From NCBI GenBank assembly GCA_013695715.1, contig JACCZZ010000133.1, positions 1 through 5,872 on the forward strand: DNA of 5,872 nt, written 5' to 3'. Position 1 is the first letter of the stretch. Each line of letters opens with the position of its first letter. The translations under genes were made by a program, and so were the position numbers. The stretch is from Chitinophagales bacterium (GTDB lineage: Bacteria > Bacteroidota > Bacteroidia > Chitinophagales > UBA10324). The notes beneath the pieces are model-generated. The model had not been told where the DNA came from and searched no databases. It saw nothing but the letters and a program-made list of their open reading frames with translations. Of this stretch, positions 1 through 5,872 are shown one piece after another.

Positions 1-174
1 AATTTACAGCATGATAATGGATTTGCAAATGTCAATTGCTACACTTCAAATCCAATCATCATTTCAAATGATACAATTACCGTAGTTAATCTTCCACAAT
101 GTAGCCTTACAAATTCTCCCGGAGGAATAACGTGTGTAAGTATAGCTCCTTCAACTGTTCTCAATTTTAAATAG
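1..174 (+). CDS. C-terminal fragment of an unrecognised, probably exported protein
   Basis: An open frame enters from the left edge and ends at a TAG at 172-174, giving the last 57 residues of a protein. I do not recognise the family. The piece is rich in Asn, Ser, Thr and Ile/Val, with alternating polar and hydrophobic residues as in beta strands (for example IIISNDTITVVNLP). It has three cysteines at fragment positions 13, 34 and 45 and almost no charged residues. This composition is typical of secreted or surface beta-sandwich proteins of Bacteroidota, but that is inference. The N-terminus and any signal peptide lie outside the window. Only 21 nt separate its stop from the next start, so the two could share a transcript. 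The lack of stops over 57 codons and the protein-like composition support a real gene end, but the function is unknown. Confidence 0.5.
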   Translation, partial: NLQHDNGFANVNCYTSNPIIISNDTITVVNLPQCSLTNSPGGITCVSIAPSTVLNFK

Positions 175-195
175 AGATGAAAACTTTATAATTAT

Positions 196-468
196 ATGAT
201 AGATTTTAATGCCATAAGGTGGAAGATTATAAACGATGACCTTGAAGGGATGGAAATGTTGTATGATAGATATGCTGAAGCCATCTTCTTTACGATTTGT
301 CAACTGGTTCCCGAAGTAGAAAAATCTGAAGAAATTTTGATAAATGTATTCCAGAAAATCTGGAATGAAAGAACCGCTCTGCCAGAATCACAGGATGCAT
401 TTTATATCTGGTTATTCAAAATGACCCGTAACGCTGCCTCAGGAAATTCTTTTTTTTCTATGAATTAA
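196..468 (+). CDS. Truncated ECF-like sigma factor, region 2 only
   Basis: This 90-residue protein resembles sigma-70 region 2 of ECF sigma factors, the part that binds core RNA polymerase and the -10 element. Visible marks are GMEMLYDRYAEAIF (about residues 18-31), the acidic EEILINVFQKIWNE helix (about 45-58) and WLFKMTRN (about 72-79), which correspond to the usual LYdrY, AEDilqdvFlkiW and WLf.IaRN motifs. A full ECF factor is about 160-200 residues and carries a region 4 helix-turn-helix that binds the -35 element. Here the protein ends soon after region 2, just past an 8-T run at 450-457. Adding one T would open the next frame for about 35 codons, but that reading shows no region 4. The start is the first ATG; no Shine-Dalgarno is seen, as is usual in Bacteroidota. 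It may be a decayed sigma gene, or a small stand-alone protein that still touches RNA polymerase. The homology is fairly clear; function is doubtful. Confidence 0.6.
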   Translation: MIDFNAIRWKIINDDLEGMEMLYDRYAEAIFFTICQLVPEVEKSEEILINVFQKIWNERTALPESQDAFYIWLFKMTRNAASGNSFFSMN

Positions 469-651
469 TTCTTACCTTTTTACATAGCTTATTTAGACCC
501 CAAATTCAGATTTTTGTAGGCATAACCGTGGAGATTAATCCAAACAATCCTTCAGTTAAAATATGACTTACAAAAGAGTTATCATTTAAATCACCGATCA
601 ACATTGTACAAGAATTTCGCTTCTGATCTGGCCTCCGGTACCAAAGGATTG

Positions 652-2412
652 ATGCGAAGGGTTATTGTTGCTTTCTTGTTCACGCTGCTCGTTATAAGTA
701 TAAGCATTTACCTATCGTGGAAAAGCTTTGTTCAATTGCATGAAAACGCAACCATTGTAGAACTAACTCACAATCAGCTTTCAAAATATGAAGAACTGTT
801 AGCAACAATAATCAATGCTGAGTCTTCTGAAATGGGATATGCGTTTACAGGTGATACAGCCTTCCTTTTACATTTAGTAGCTGCTGAAGATTCTGTCTAT
901 AATCAACTGCAGAACATCAGATCACTTGTAAAAGATGATCCTTTAAAACTTGAAAGGGTAAAAGTATTAGAAACTCTTATTGCTGAAAACTTTACTGCCC
1001 TTGACAGTATTGTAGCGCTGCAAAAGACAGGCAACATATCAAGCGGTAGTTATAAAATATATGCTAAGGGTGAAACTATAATATCCCGCATAAAGCAAGT
1101 GATTAAGGAGGCTAATATGGACGAAACAGCCCTTATGAATCTTAAAAATCAAAAGGGTAGAATAGCAATTACACAGTATAGAGTAACCATAATTTTGTTT
1201 TTATTAATTGTAATTGCCACCATTATTACATCACTAATTACTATCATATCTGAATTCCGGAAACGTGCGCTTTTAGAAGACTTGCTGAGAAGCGTTCTAA
1301 ATGCATCTTTAAACGGAATCCAATCTTTTGAATCCATTCGTGATCTTTCCGGGAAGATCATTGATTTTCGTTTTATACAGGCCAACGCCACTTCTTATCA
1401 AATGGGCTCCGGGGTCGAAAATTCTTATATAGGTAAAACCTTAAGAGAGGTTTCTCCGGCCATTGCTTTGGAAGGGCTCTTTATGCAATATGTTACCGTA
1501 GTGGAAACAGGCATTCCTCTGAATACAGAACACTATTTCAATTCCGATGGGGTAAATGGCTGGTTTCGTATTGTAGCTGTAAAGCTTGGAGACGGTTTTA
1601 CTGTTACTTTCGACAACATTACCGAAGCAAAGCAAACTAAGATTGAGCTTGAGAATAATGTGAAAGCGCTAAAACGATCAAACGAGGAACTTCAGCAATT
1701 TGCTCACATTGCTTCGCACGATCTTCAGGAGCCCCTTCGTAAAATACTAGCATTCACCGATCGTGTTAAAGAAAAAAATGGAGAAACACTATCTAATGAT
1801 TCATTGAATTATTTTGATCGGATTGTAAACTCTGCTCATAGAATGCGTAACCTCATAAACGACCTTTTGAGCTATTCCCGGTTTAGCAACACAGATATTG
1901 AAACTGAACCCGTTGACTTAAATCTGCTATTAAAAGATATTCTATCTGATCTGGAAATGGCAATACAGAAAAAGAATGCTGAAGTTGTAATTGGAGATTT
2001 ACCTGTTATTGATGGAATAAAAATTCAATTACAGCAATTATTTCAAAACCTCATAAGTAATTCATTAAAATTTTCCAGCACTTCAAGAATTCCAATCATC
2101 GAAATAATATGTAAAAATCATATCAAGGCTGACCTCTTACATAATGGTTCAGGAGAATCTAACCATTGGTGCAACATATATGTAAAGGATAACGGGATAG
2201 GGTTTGAACAACAGCATGCTGAGAAAATTTTTCAAATATTTCAGCGACTTCATGGAAGAAGCGAATTCGAGGGCAGTGGCATTGGTTTATCTATTTGTAA
2301 GAAAATAGTTGAGAATCATCATGGAAAAATAAGTGCTTCAGGTTATCCGGATGAAGGCGCTACTTTTACGATCACTCTGCCAGTTATACAAAAGCAATTT
2401 GTAAATAATTGA
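652..2412 (+). CDS. Membrane sensor histidine kinase (CHASE3-PAS-HisKA-HATPase)
   Basis: Autophosphorylating sensor kinase of the inner membrane, 586 residues from this start. Order: a short basic N-terminus (MRR) with TM1 at about 4-24; an extracytoplasmic CHASE3 domain at about 30-165 with the AESSEMGYAFTGD signature (57-69); TM2 at about 177-201; a PAS-like domain at about 206-327; a short coiled coil; then HisKA with the H-box SHDLQEPLR and phosphoacceptor His356. The ATPase domain has the N-box NLISNSLKF (Asn466, Asn470), G1 DNGIGF (513-518), F-box FQIFQR (about 527-532) and G2 GSGIGL (541-546). All catalytic motifs are intact, and there is no attached receiver. The CHASE3 ligand cannot be told. 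The frame also has a TTG at 604 that would add 16 residues. I prefer the ATG at 652 because TTG starts are rare here, AAAGGA lies just upstream, and MRR directly before TM1 is the usual layout. It lies 86 bp before the receiver-kinase gene and probably shares a transcript with it. Confidence 0.93.
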   Translation: MRRVIVAFLFTLLVISISIYLSWKSFVQLHENATIVELTHNQLSKYEELLATIINAESSEMGYAFTGDTAFLLHLVAAEDSVYNQLQNIRSLVKDDPLKLERVKVLETLIAENFTALDSIVALQKTGNISSGSYKIYAKGETIISRIKQVIKEANMDETALMNLKNQKGRIAITQYRVTIILFLLIVIATIITSLITIISEFRKRALLEDLLRSVLNASLNGIQSFESIRDLSGKIIDFRFIQANATSYQMGSGVENSYIGKTLREVSPAIALEGLFMQYVTVVETGIPLNTEHYFNSDGVNGWFRIVAVKLGDGFTVTFDNITEAKQTKIELENNVKALKRSNEELQQFAHIASHDLQEPLRKILAFTDRVKEKNGETLSNDSLNYFDRIVNSAHRMRNLINDLLSYSRFSNTDIETEPVDLNLLLKDILSDLEMAIQKKNAEVVIGDLPVIDGIKIQLQQLFQNLISNSLKFSSTSRIPIIEIICKNHIKADLLHNGSGESNHWCNIYVKDNGIGFEQQHAEKIFQIFQRLHGRSEFEGSGIGLSICKKIVENHHGKISASGYPDEGATFTITLPVIQKQFVNN

Positions 2413-2498
2413 TCAGGAACTCTTCCCTGCTGCATTATCTCATGCATACTTGTTCTTTTTTACCTTTAAAGTATAATTTACGATTTAATTATTGATGC

Positions 2499-3602
2499 AT
2501 GGCAAAGGATCCCCTACATATATTGCATTTAGAAGATGATGAAGAAGATTACATATTAATACGGGATCTGTTAGAGGATACCGATCAGCAGACATACGAA
2601 ATTGACTGGATACCTTCTTTTGAAGATGCCAAAGGAAAAATTGCTTTAGATGGTTATGATATTTGCCTGGTGGATTATATGTTAGGTAAGTATACTGGAT
2701 TAGAGGTTTTGAAGTATATCAGGGAAAAGAACCCTCACCTTCCTGTTATAATTTTTACCGGCAGGGGAGACGATAACATTGATATTGAAGCCATGAATGC
2801 TGGCGCCGCTGATTATTTAATTAAAGGTCAGATAGATGCCAATATACTTGAACGGAGCATTCGCTATGCAATAAGTCATTCCCGCACATTGAAGCAGTTA
2901 ATTGAAAATGAAAAAAGCCTTCGCGCTGCTGAACAGTTCGCGCTTACCGGAAGAGTTGCACAACTTATTGCACATGAGGTTAGAAATCCTCTAACAAATG
3001 TCAAGCTTGCACTACAGCAATTACAGGAAGAGATTCAGGATAAGGAAGAGGAGCATACAAGCCTGTTTGAATTGATTGATCGGAATTGCAACAGAATCAA
3101 TCAGCTTATTACTGATTTACTAGATTCAACCCGGTTCAATCAGCTTAACTATGAGAATGTTTCAATCAATAATATCTTAGATGAAACCGTAGAGCTTGCA
3201 CGAGACCGTTTAGAATTGAAGAAAATAAAGGTCCAAAAATCTTACAGAAATGATATTTGCGTTGTGCACATAGATAAGGAAAAGATGAAGATAGCCTTTT
3301 TAAATATACTTATTAATGCAATTGAAGAAGTACCTGAAGGTGATGGAATCATTAAATTAATAACAGAAAAGCGCCAGGATAAATGTATAGCCATTATTTC
3401 CGACAATGGAAAAGGCATTGATCCAAATGCACTTAACAGAATTTTTGAACCCTTTTTTACTGGTAAGAAAAAAGGTCTTGGATTAGGGTTAACTACCACA
3501 TATAACATCCTCCTAAGTCATAATGGAAATTTGAAAGTAGAAAGTGAGATAGGTAAAGGATCCTCCTTTATTATAACTCTCGATTTTACTTCAAACAAAT
3601 AA
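2499..3602 (+). CDS. Hybrid protein: N-terminal receiver plus histidine kinase
   Basis: A soluble 367-residue two-component protein with no TM segment. Residues about 6-125 are a CheY-like receiver: acidic pocket EDD at 12-14, phosphoacceptor Asp59 in LVDY, Thr87 in FTG and Lys109 in LIKG. The HLEDDEED opening resembles Rcp1-type receivers paired with phytochrome-like kinases. A helical linker (about 122-150) leads to the dimerisation helix with His159 in AHEVRNPL. The ATPase domain follows: N-box NILINAIEE (269-277), G1 DNGKGID (302-308), F-box FEPFF (316-320) and G2 GLGLGL (326-331). The FEPFFTGKKKGLGLGL pattern is NtrB-like. Receiver and kinase cores look complete, and there is no DNA-binding domain. 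The receiver probably takes phosphate from a partner, plausibly the CHASE3 kinase encoded just upstream, and controls the attached kinase; that is inference. The start is the ATG in ATGGCAAAGG; the ATG four bases earlier is out of frame. Confidence 0.93.
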   Translation: MAKDPLHILHLEDDEEDYILIRDLLEDTDQQTYEIDWIPSFEDAKGKIALDGYDICLVDYMLGKYTGLEVLKYIREKNPHLPVIIFTGRGDDNIDIEAMNAGAADYLIKGQIDANILERSIRYAISHSRTLKQLIENEKSLRAAEQFALTGRVAQLIAHEVRNPLTNVKLALQQLQEEIQDKEEEHTSLFELIDRNCNRINQLITDLLDSTRFNQLNYENVSINNILDETVELARDRLELKKIKVQKSYRNDICVVHIDKEKMKIAFLNILINAIEEVPEGDGIIKLITEKRQDKCIAIISDNGKGIDPNALNRIFEPFFTGKKKGLGLGLTTTYNILLSHNGNLKVESEIGKGSSFIITLDFTSNK

Positions 3603-3629
3603 TCTTATGTTTATTCGAACTTAGTCTAA

Positions 3630-3687
3630 TGAAGCAGCCCCTGCCAGTGAAGCTACCTTCTGCCAGGTGAAGCTACCTTCTGACAGG
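3630..3687. repeat. Three-copy tandem repeat of about 20 bp
   Basis: Three head-to-tail units lie between the convergent kinase gene and the small membrane-protein gene. Unit 1 is TGAAGCAGCCCCTGCCAG (3630-3647), unit 2 is TGAAGCTACCTTCTGCCAGG (3648-3667) and unit 3 is TGAAGCTACCTTCTGACAGG (3668-3687). Units 2 and 3 differ at one base; unit 1 is diverged and 2 nt shorter. The units can also fold: AGCTACCT (3651-3658) pairs with AGGT (3665-3668) and AGCT (3671-3674) across a 2-nt bulge. It may help end transcription from one or both sides, but no T-tract follows. Function unknown. Confidence 0.8.
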
Positions 3688-3716
3688 TCCTCAATTTAAA
3701 TAACTCGTTTCCTTAT

Positions 3717-3872
3717 TTATATCGGAGTATCACCCCTTATCACTCGCAAAATTATAGCGATTACCGCAATCACCAATAGAATGTGGATTATTGACCCAAC
3801 ATGAAAATAAAAAAAGCCCAGCAACCATCCAATGACTAGTATCACAGCAACGATGTAAAGTAAGTTGTTCAT
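3717..3872 (-). CDS. Small two-TM membrane protein, lmo0937 family (DUF5670-like)
   Basis: A 51-residue protein read on the minus strand from an ATG at 3872-3870 to a TAA at 3719-3717. It consists of two hydrophobic helices, about residues 3-23 and 26-45, joined by a short FHVG turn (23-26), with a short tail RVIRGDTPI (43-51). The pattern WLLGFFYFHVG followed by IHILLVIAVIAIILRVIRG is the hallmark of the lmo0937 family of tiny membrane proteins (DUF5670), which are about 45-55 residues long and common in Bacteroidota and Firmicutes. Members have no settled biochemical role; they are often found near stress-related genes, as here. It has probable inner-membrane location. No Shine-Dalgarno is visible and I could not assign a promoter with confidence. 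It sits downstream of the receiver gene on the same strand, but a terminator-like hairpin lies between them, so it likely has its own promoter. Confidence 0.85.
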   Translation of the reverse strand: MNNLLYIVAVILVIGWLLGFFYFHVGSIIHILLVIAVIAIILRVIRGDTPI

Positions 3873-4018
3873 GAGATGTAGATTGAGTGAGTAATATATA
3901 AAGCAAAATGTACTTAAAAAAACCTTGCCTAAAATAATATTAGTAGTTCATTCAAAGAACATGAGTGCTGAATGGTATCGCAGCAATAGCTTTAGGAAGT
4001 TATTAGTAGGCAATTCGT

Positions 4019-4044
4019 AAATAAAATTCCACGCTGTGGGAAAA
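4019..4044 (-). terminator. Probable intrinsic terminator of the receiver gene
   Basis: Read on the minus strand, TTCCCAC-AGC-GTGGAA forms a six-pair stem with one bulged C and a three-base loop, followed directly by TTTTATTT. It lies about 35-60 bp after the stop of the minus-strand receiver gene, where an intrinsic terminator is expected. The stem is short, so strength is uncertain. Confidence 0.55.
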
Positions 4045-4079
4045 TCCCTCCTTATACCAGAGGCCTTGAACTGCTTTGA

Positions 4080-4460
4080 TTAAGCGTGGTTTAAACAATT
4101 AGAAAGGATATCTACAACCGCTTGCTTACTAAAAGGTTTGATTAAAAATGCAATTGCGCCTAATTCTACAGCCTTTGTTTTATAATCGTCGTAGGCGCTG
4201 ATAATCACAACCTGGATTTCAGGGTATTGGATGCTCAGTCGGGATAAGAAATCAATTCCACTACCATCCGGAAGGTTTATATCTAAAAATATCAAGGGAG
4301 GATTTATTTTGTCGATGCTCCCCAAAGCATCTTCCAGGGAATGAACATAGATTGCCCTCATCCCATTTTTCTCTATTATCTTGGCCAAAAGGATACAAAT
4401 TTCCTTTTCGTCGTCGATAATTAATATAGACCTATTTTCCACCGGATCAAATAATCCCAT
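4080..4460 (-). CDS. Single-domain response regulator (CheY-like receiver)
   Basis: A 126-residue protein made of one receiver domain and nothing else. The acidic pocket is DDE at 16-18 (ILIIDDEKE), the phosphoacceptor is Asp60 in IFLDINLPDGSG, the switch hydroxyl is Ser88 in IISAYDD, and the invariant lysine is Lys108 in FLIKPF. The LDINLPDGSGIDFL and IKPFSKQAVVDIL segments resemble receivers of NtrC-type regulators, but there is no ATPase or helix-turn-helix behind it; the protein ends 16 residues after the KPF motif. Such stand-alone receivers pass phosphate within relays or act by protein-protein contact. It is transcribed convergently to the two kinase genes, and one of them could be its donor; this cannot be shown from sequence. 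The start is ATG at 4460 with no clear Shine-Dalgarno. A probable terminator follows. Confidence 0.92.
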   Translation of the reverse strand: MGLFDPVENRSILIIDDEKEICILLAKIIEKNGMRAIYVHSLEDALGSIDKINPPLIFLDINLPDGSGIDFLSRLSIQYPEIQVVIISAYDDYKTKAVELGAIAFLIKPFSKQAVVDILSNCLNHA

Positions 4461-4517
4461 TTGTAAAAGTTAACAATCCTTTAACCAAAATAAAAGGAAA
4501 GGCATACGATGCTATAT

Positions 4518-4530
4518 AGGTTATCAACCT
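4518..4530. promoter_or_regulatory. Perfect inverted repeat, possible operator of the receiver gene
   Basis: AGGTT-ATC-AACCT is a perfect 5-bp-arm palindrome with a 3-bp centre, about 58 bp upstream of the receiver start. A second inverted repeat, GTTAA (4469-4473) and TTAAC (4481-4485), lies 9-25 bp upstream of the same start. Position fits an operator, but arms this short occur often by chance in AT-rich DNA, and no regulator is identified. Confidence 0.25.
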
Positions 4531-4688
4531 TTCATCTTGTGAGATTTCTCGTCTTAATAGAGGATAAGGGATTGACTCAAGCGAAAAGGGCAAAATTTAT
4601 CTGCAATTAGGAAACTGAAGAATTTAACTATAAATAAACATAGAACCATCTAGATATATGGGCATTGATTGCACATAAGGGGATAATA

Positions 4689-4790
4689 ATGGATAAACAT
4701 GAAAACTATTACCCAAACGCTTTGAACAGATCTGGCACCGTATTGTTATTAGAGTTTAGCAGTCTGCAATCTACCGTACGCGCCATTTAA
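4689..4790 (+). CDS. Possible small ORF of 33 codons
   Basis: An ATG preceded by AAGGGG at a spacing of seven bases opens a 33-residue frame ending in TAA. The predicted peptide begins MDKHENYYPNALNRSG, has a short hydrophobic stretch (VLLLEF) and resembles nothing I know. The purine-rich site is notable because the certain genes in this window lack a Shine-Dalgarno sequence. It could be a leader peptide or small protein ahead of the dehydrogenase gene, which starts 43 bp later, or simply a chance ORF; its length alone is not significant. Confidence 0.2.
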   Translation: MDKHENYYPNALNRSGTVLLLEFSSLQSTVRAI

Positions 4791-4833
4791 GCCATTTATA
4801 AGAGTGCATACTGAAGTACTTATTAAATAAAAT

Positions 4834-5700
4834 ATGCAAAAAGCGAATCCTAAAAAGAAGATTAGAAGAGCACAGAATCAGGAAAGACCTGGTTTAGAGT
4901 ATAAGATGGATCCTAAACCGGTTTCCGATACACCCCGACCTGGGAGTGGGAAGCTTGCCGGAAAGGTAGCTCTCATTACAGGTGGTGACAGTGGTATCGG
5001 AAGGGCAGTGGCTCTGCTTTTTGCTAAAGAAGGTGCAGATATAGCTCTTTCATACTTAAATGAAGAGGAAGATGCTCTGGAAACTAAGAATGTCATTGAA
5101 AAACAATACAACCGCACCTGTCTGTTACTATCGTACGATATTAGCAAAGAAATAAATTGTGTACAGGTAGTTCAGAAAACAGCAGGTAAGTTTGGTCGAA
5201 TTGATGTGCTGGTGAATAATGCGGGTATGCATTATGAGCGTGAAAGTTTAGGAGAGATCAACTCACCTGAAATGATTCAGACTTTTGCAACCAATGTATT
5301 TTCAATTTTCTGGATTACCCGACAGGCTCTTATTCATATGAAAAACGGTGGTGCTATTATTAATACAGCATCAGTCACTGCTTATAGAGGCAGTAGTACA
5401 TTAATAGATTACGCAAGTACTAAAGGAGCCATTGTATCCTTTACGAGAAGTCTTTCAGCTAACCTGATAGAAAAGGGAATTCGTGTAAACGGTGTGGCAC
5501 CTGGGCCTATCTGGACCCCCTTAATAGTCTCATCTTTTGACTCTAAGAAAGTTTCAGAATTCGGCAGCGATGTGCCTATGAAGAGAGCGGGTCAGCCTTC
5601 AGAAATTGCACCATGTTATTTATTTTTTGCATGCGATGACAGTGCTTACATTACTGGGCAGTTCCTTCACCCTAATGGAGGAGAAATTGTAAATGGATAA
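4834..5700 (+). CDS. NAD(P)-dependent short-chain dehydrogenase, general stress protein 39 (YdaD) type
   Basis: A 288-residue classical SDR oxidoreductase, cytosolic. The basic, proline-rich N-terminal extension of about 40 residues (PGLEYKMDPKP, then PRPGSGKLAGK) is typical of the YdaD/YhdF/YhxC stress subfamily, which differs from the 250-residue core SDRs by this arm. The Rossmann nucleotide-binding motif is TGGDSGIG (49-56), followed by NNAG (128-131). The catalytic tetrad is complete: Asn154, Ser180, Tyr193 and Lys197 (YASTK at 193-197). PGP (223-225) is the cofactor-side loop. Homologs in Bacillus belong to the general stress regulon; their substrate is not well defined, so the substrate here is unknown. 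The start is ATG at 4834 in an A-rich context without a Shine-Dalgarno. The topoisomerase IB gene begins 8 nt after its stop, suggesting one transcript. Confidence 0.93.
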   Translation: MQKANPKKKIRRAQNQERPGLEYKMDPKPVSDTPRPGSGKLAGKVALITGGDSGIGRAVALLFAKEGADIALSYLNEEEDALETKNVIEKQYNRTCLLLSYDISKEINCVQVVQKTAGKFGRIDVLVNNAGMHYERESLGEINSPEMIQTFATNVFSIFWITRQALIHMKNGGAIINTASVTAYRGSSTLIDYASTKGAIVSFTRSLSANLIEKGIRVNGVAPGPIWTPLIVSSFDSKKVSEFGSDVPMKRAGQPSEIAPCYLFFACDDSAYITGQFLHPNGGEIVNG

Positions 5701-5708
5701 TTAATTTT

Positions 5709-5872
5709 ATGCTCAATACCCTTGACATTTCCACGGATGAGATAATGATTCTGCCCGCCAAGCAACTTCGGAAAATAATGCGCCAACCGGCCAAATGTGC
5801 CGAAGCGGTTCACCTTGAATATGTATCAGACCAGGCGCCTGGTATAACTCGCATCTTACACGGTAAAGAATT
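5709..5872 (+). CDS. DNA topoisomerase IB, N-terminal part (cut by window end)
   Basis: An open frame from ATG at 5709 runs off the right edge, giving the first 54 residues. The stretch LEYVSDQAPGITRILHGKE (about 36-54) matches the conserved opening of bacterial, poxvirus-like type IB topoisomerases, where a YVSD..PGI.R motif starts the N-terminal domain. Such enzymes relax supercoils by making a transient 3'-phosphotyrosyl nick, without ATP. The catalytic Arg/Lys/Arg/His/Tyr residues lie further on, outside the window, so activity cannot be judged. The first 20 or so residues (MLNTLDISTDEIMILPAKQL) are less conserved; an alternative start is the ATG at 5745. This stretch looks more GC-rich than the flanking intergenic DNA. 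It follows the dehydrogenase gene by 8 nt and is probably co-transcribed with it. Confidence 0.78.
   Translation, partial: MLNTLDISTDEIMILPAKQLRKIMRQPAKCAEAVHLEYVSDQAPGITRILHGKE

Larger units (their letters stand above)
4461..4833. other. Divergent intergenic region
   Basis: This 373-bp stretch separates the minus-strand receiver gene from the plus-strand dehydrogenase gene and must hold both promoters. I see two inverted repeats near the receiver start (4469-4485 and 4518-4530), a possible 33-codon ORF (4689-4790) and a short direct repeat GCCATTTA at 4782-4789 and 4791-4798. I found no convincing match to the Bacteroidota promoter pair TTG and TAnnTTTG, and no RNA gene that I recognise. 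Confidence 0.6.

Noticed and set aside
457..565. Open frame continuing from the sigma-like gene if one T is added to the 8-T run
   Set aside because: The roughly 35 extra residues show no region 4 or helix-turn-helix, and an open frame this short is expected by chance.
1149..1635. Minus-strand open frames inside the CHASE3 kinase gene
   Set aside because: They are antisense shadows of a gene with complete, recognisable domains; their translations look unlike any protein family.
2425..2465. Hairpin TGCAT-TATCTC-ATGCA followed by a T-rich stretch between the two kinase genes
   Set aside because: The stem has only five mostly AT pairs and the T-run is several bases away, so it is not a credible terminator.
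3242..3508. Minus-strand open frame inside the receiver-kinase gene
   Set aside because: Antisense shadow across the conserved ATPase domain.
3630..3687. Possible CRISPR array
   Set aside because: The units abut directly with no spacers, and no cas genes are present.
3961..4020. 19-codon ORF starting MSAEWYRSNS
   Set aside because: Too short, no ribosome site, no recognisable family, and it runs into the probable minus-strand terminator.
4720..4760. Possible promoter with TTTG and TATTGTTA upstream of the dehydrogenase gene
   Set aside because: The second element has two mismatches to TAnnTTTG and the spacing is slightly short; similar matches occur by chance in AT-rich DNA.
4878..5147. 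Minus-strand open frame inside the dehydrogenase gene
   Set aside because: Antisense shadow of the Rossmann-fold region.

Overview
The window looks like chromosomal DNA of a member of the Bacteroidota, probably Sphingobacteriia/Chitinophagia. The evidence is its AT-rich composition, the near absence of Shine-Dalgarno sequences before clear genes, and the style of its sensor kinases and stress genes. No mobile element, CRISPR array, tRNA or rRNA is visible.

Left part (1-468): the C-terminal end of an unrecognised, probably secreted beta-rich protein, then a 90-residue protein that matches only region 2 of an ECF-type sigma factor and stops just after an 8-T run.

Centre (about 600-3602): a two-gene signalling unit on the + strand. 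The first gene encodes a membrane sensor kinase (TM-CHASE3-TM-PAS-HisKA-HATPase). The second encodes a soluble protein with an N-terminal receiver domain fused to a histidine kinase core. A receiver-first kinase directly behind a kinase that lacks a receiver suggests a phosphorelay or cross-regulated pair, but no DNA-binding output domain is present.

Middle-right, minus strand (3630-4460): a three-copy tandem repeat of about 20 bp, a 51-residue two-TM membrane protein of the lmo0937/DUF5670 type that is short enough to be missed, a probable intrinsic terminator, and a stand-alone CheY-like receiver protein. The receiver gene is read away from a 373-bp intergenic region that holds inverted repeats and a possible tiny ORF.

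Right part (4834-5872): a general-stress-type short-chain dehydrogenase (YdaD/GS39-like) followed after 8 nt by the beginning of a DNA topoisomerase IB gene, which is cut by the window end. The right half therefore reads as a signalling and stress-adaptation neighbourhood: sensors, receivers, a small stress-type membrane protein, a stress dehydrogenase and a topoisomerase. I see no convincing wholly new system. The most unusual items are the tandem hairpin-forming repeat, the sigma-region-2-only protein and the outputless kinase/receiver set.
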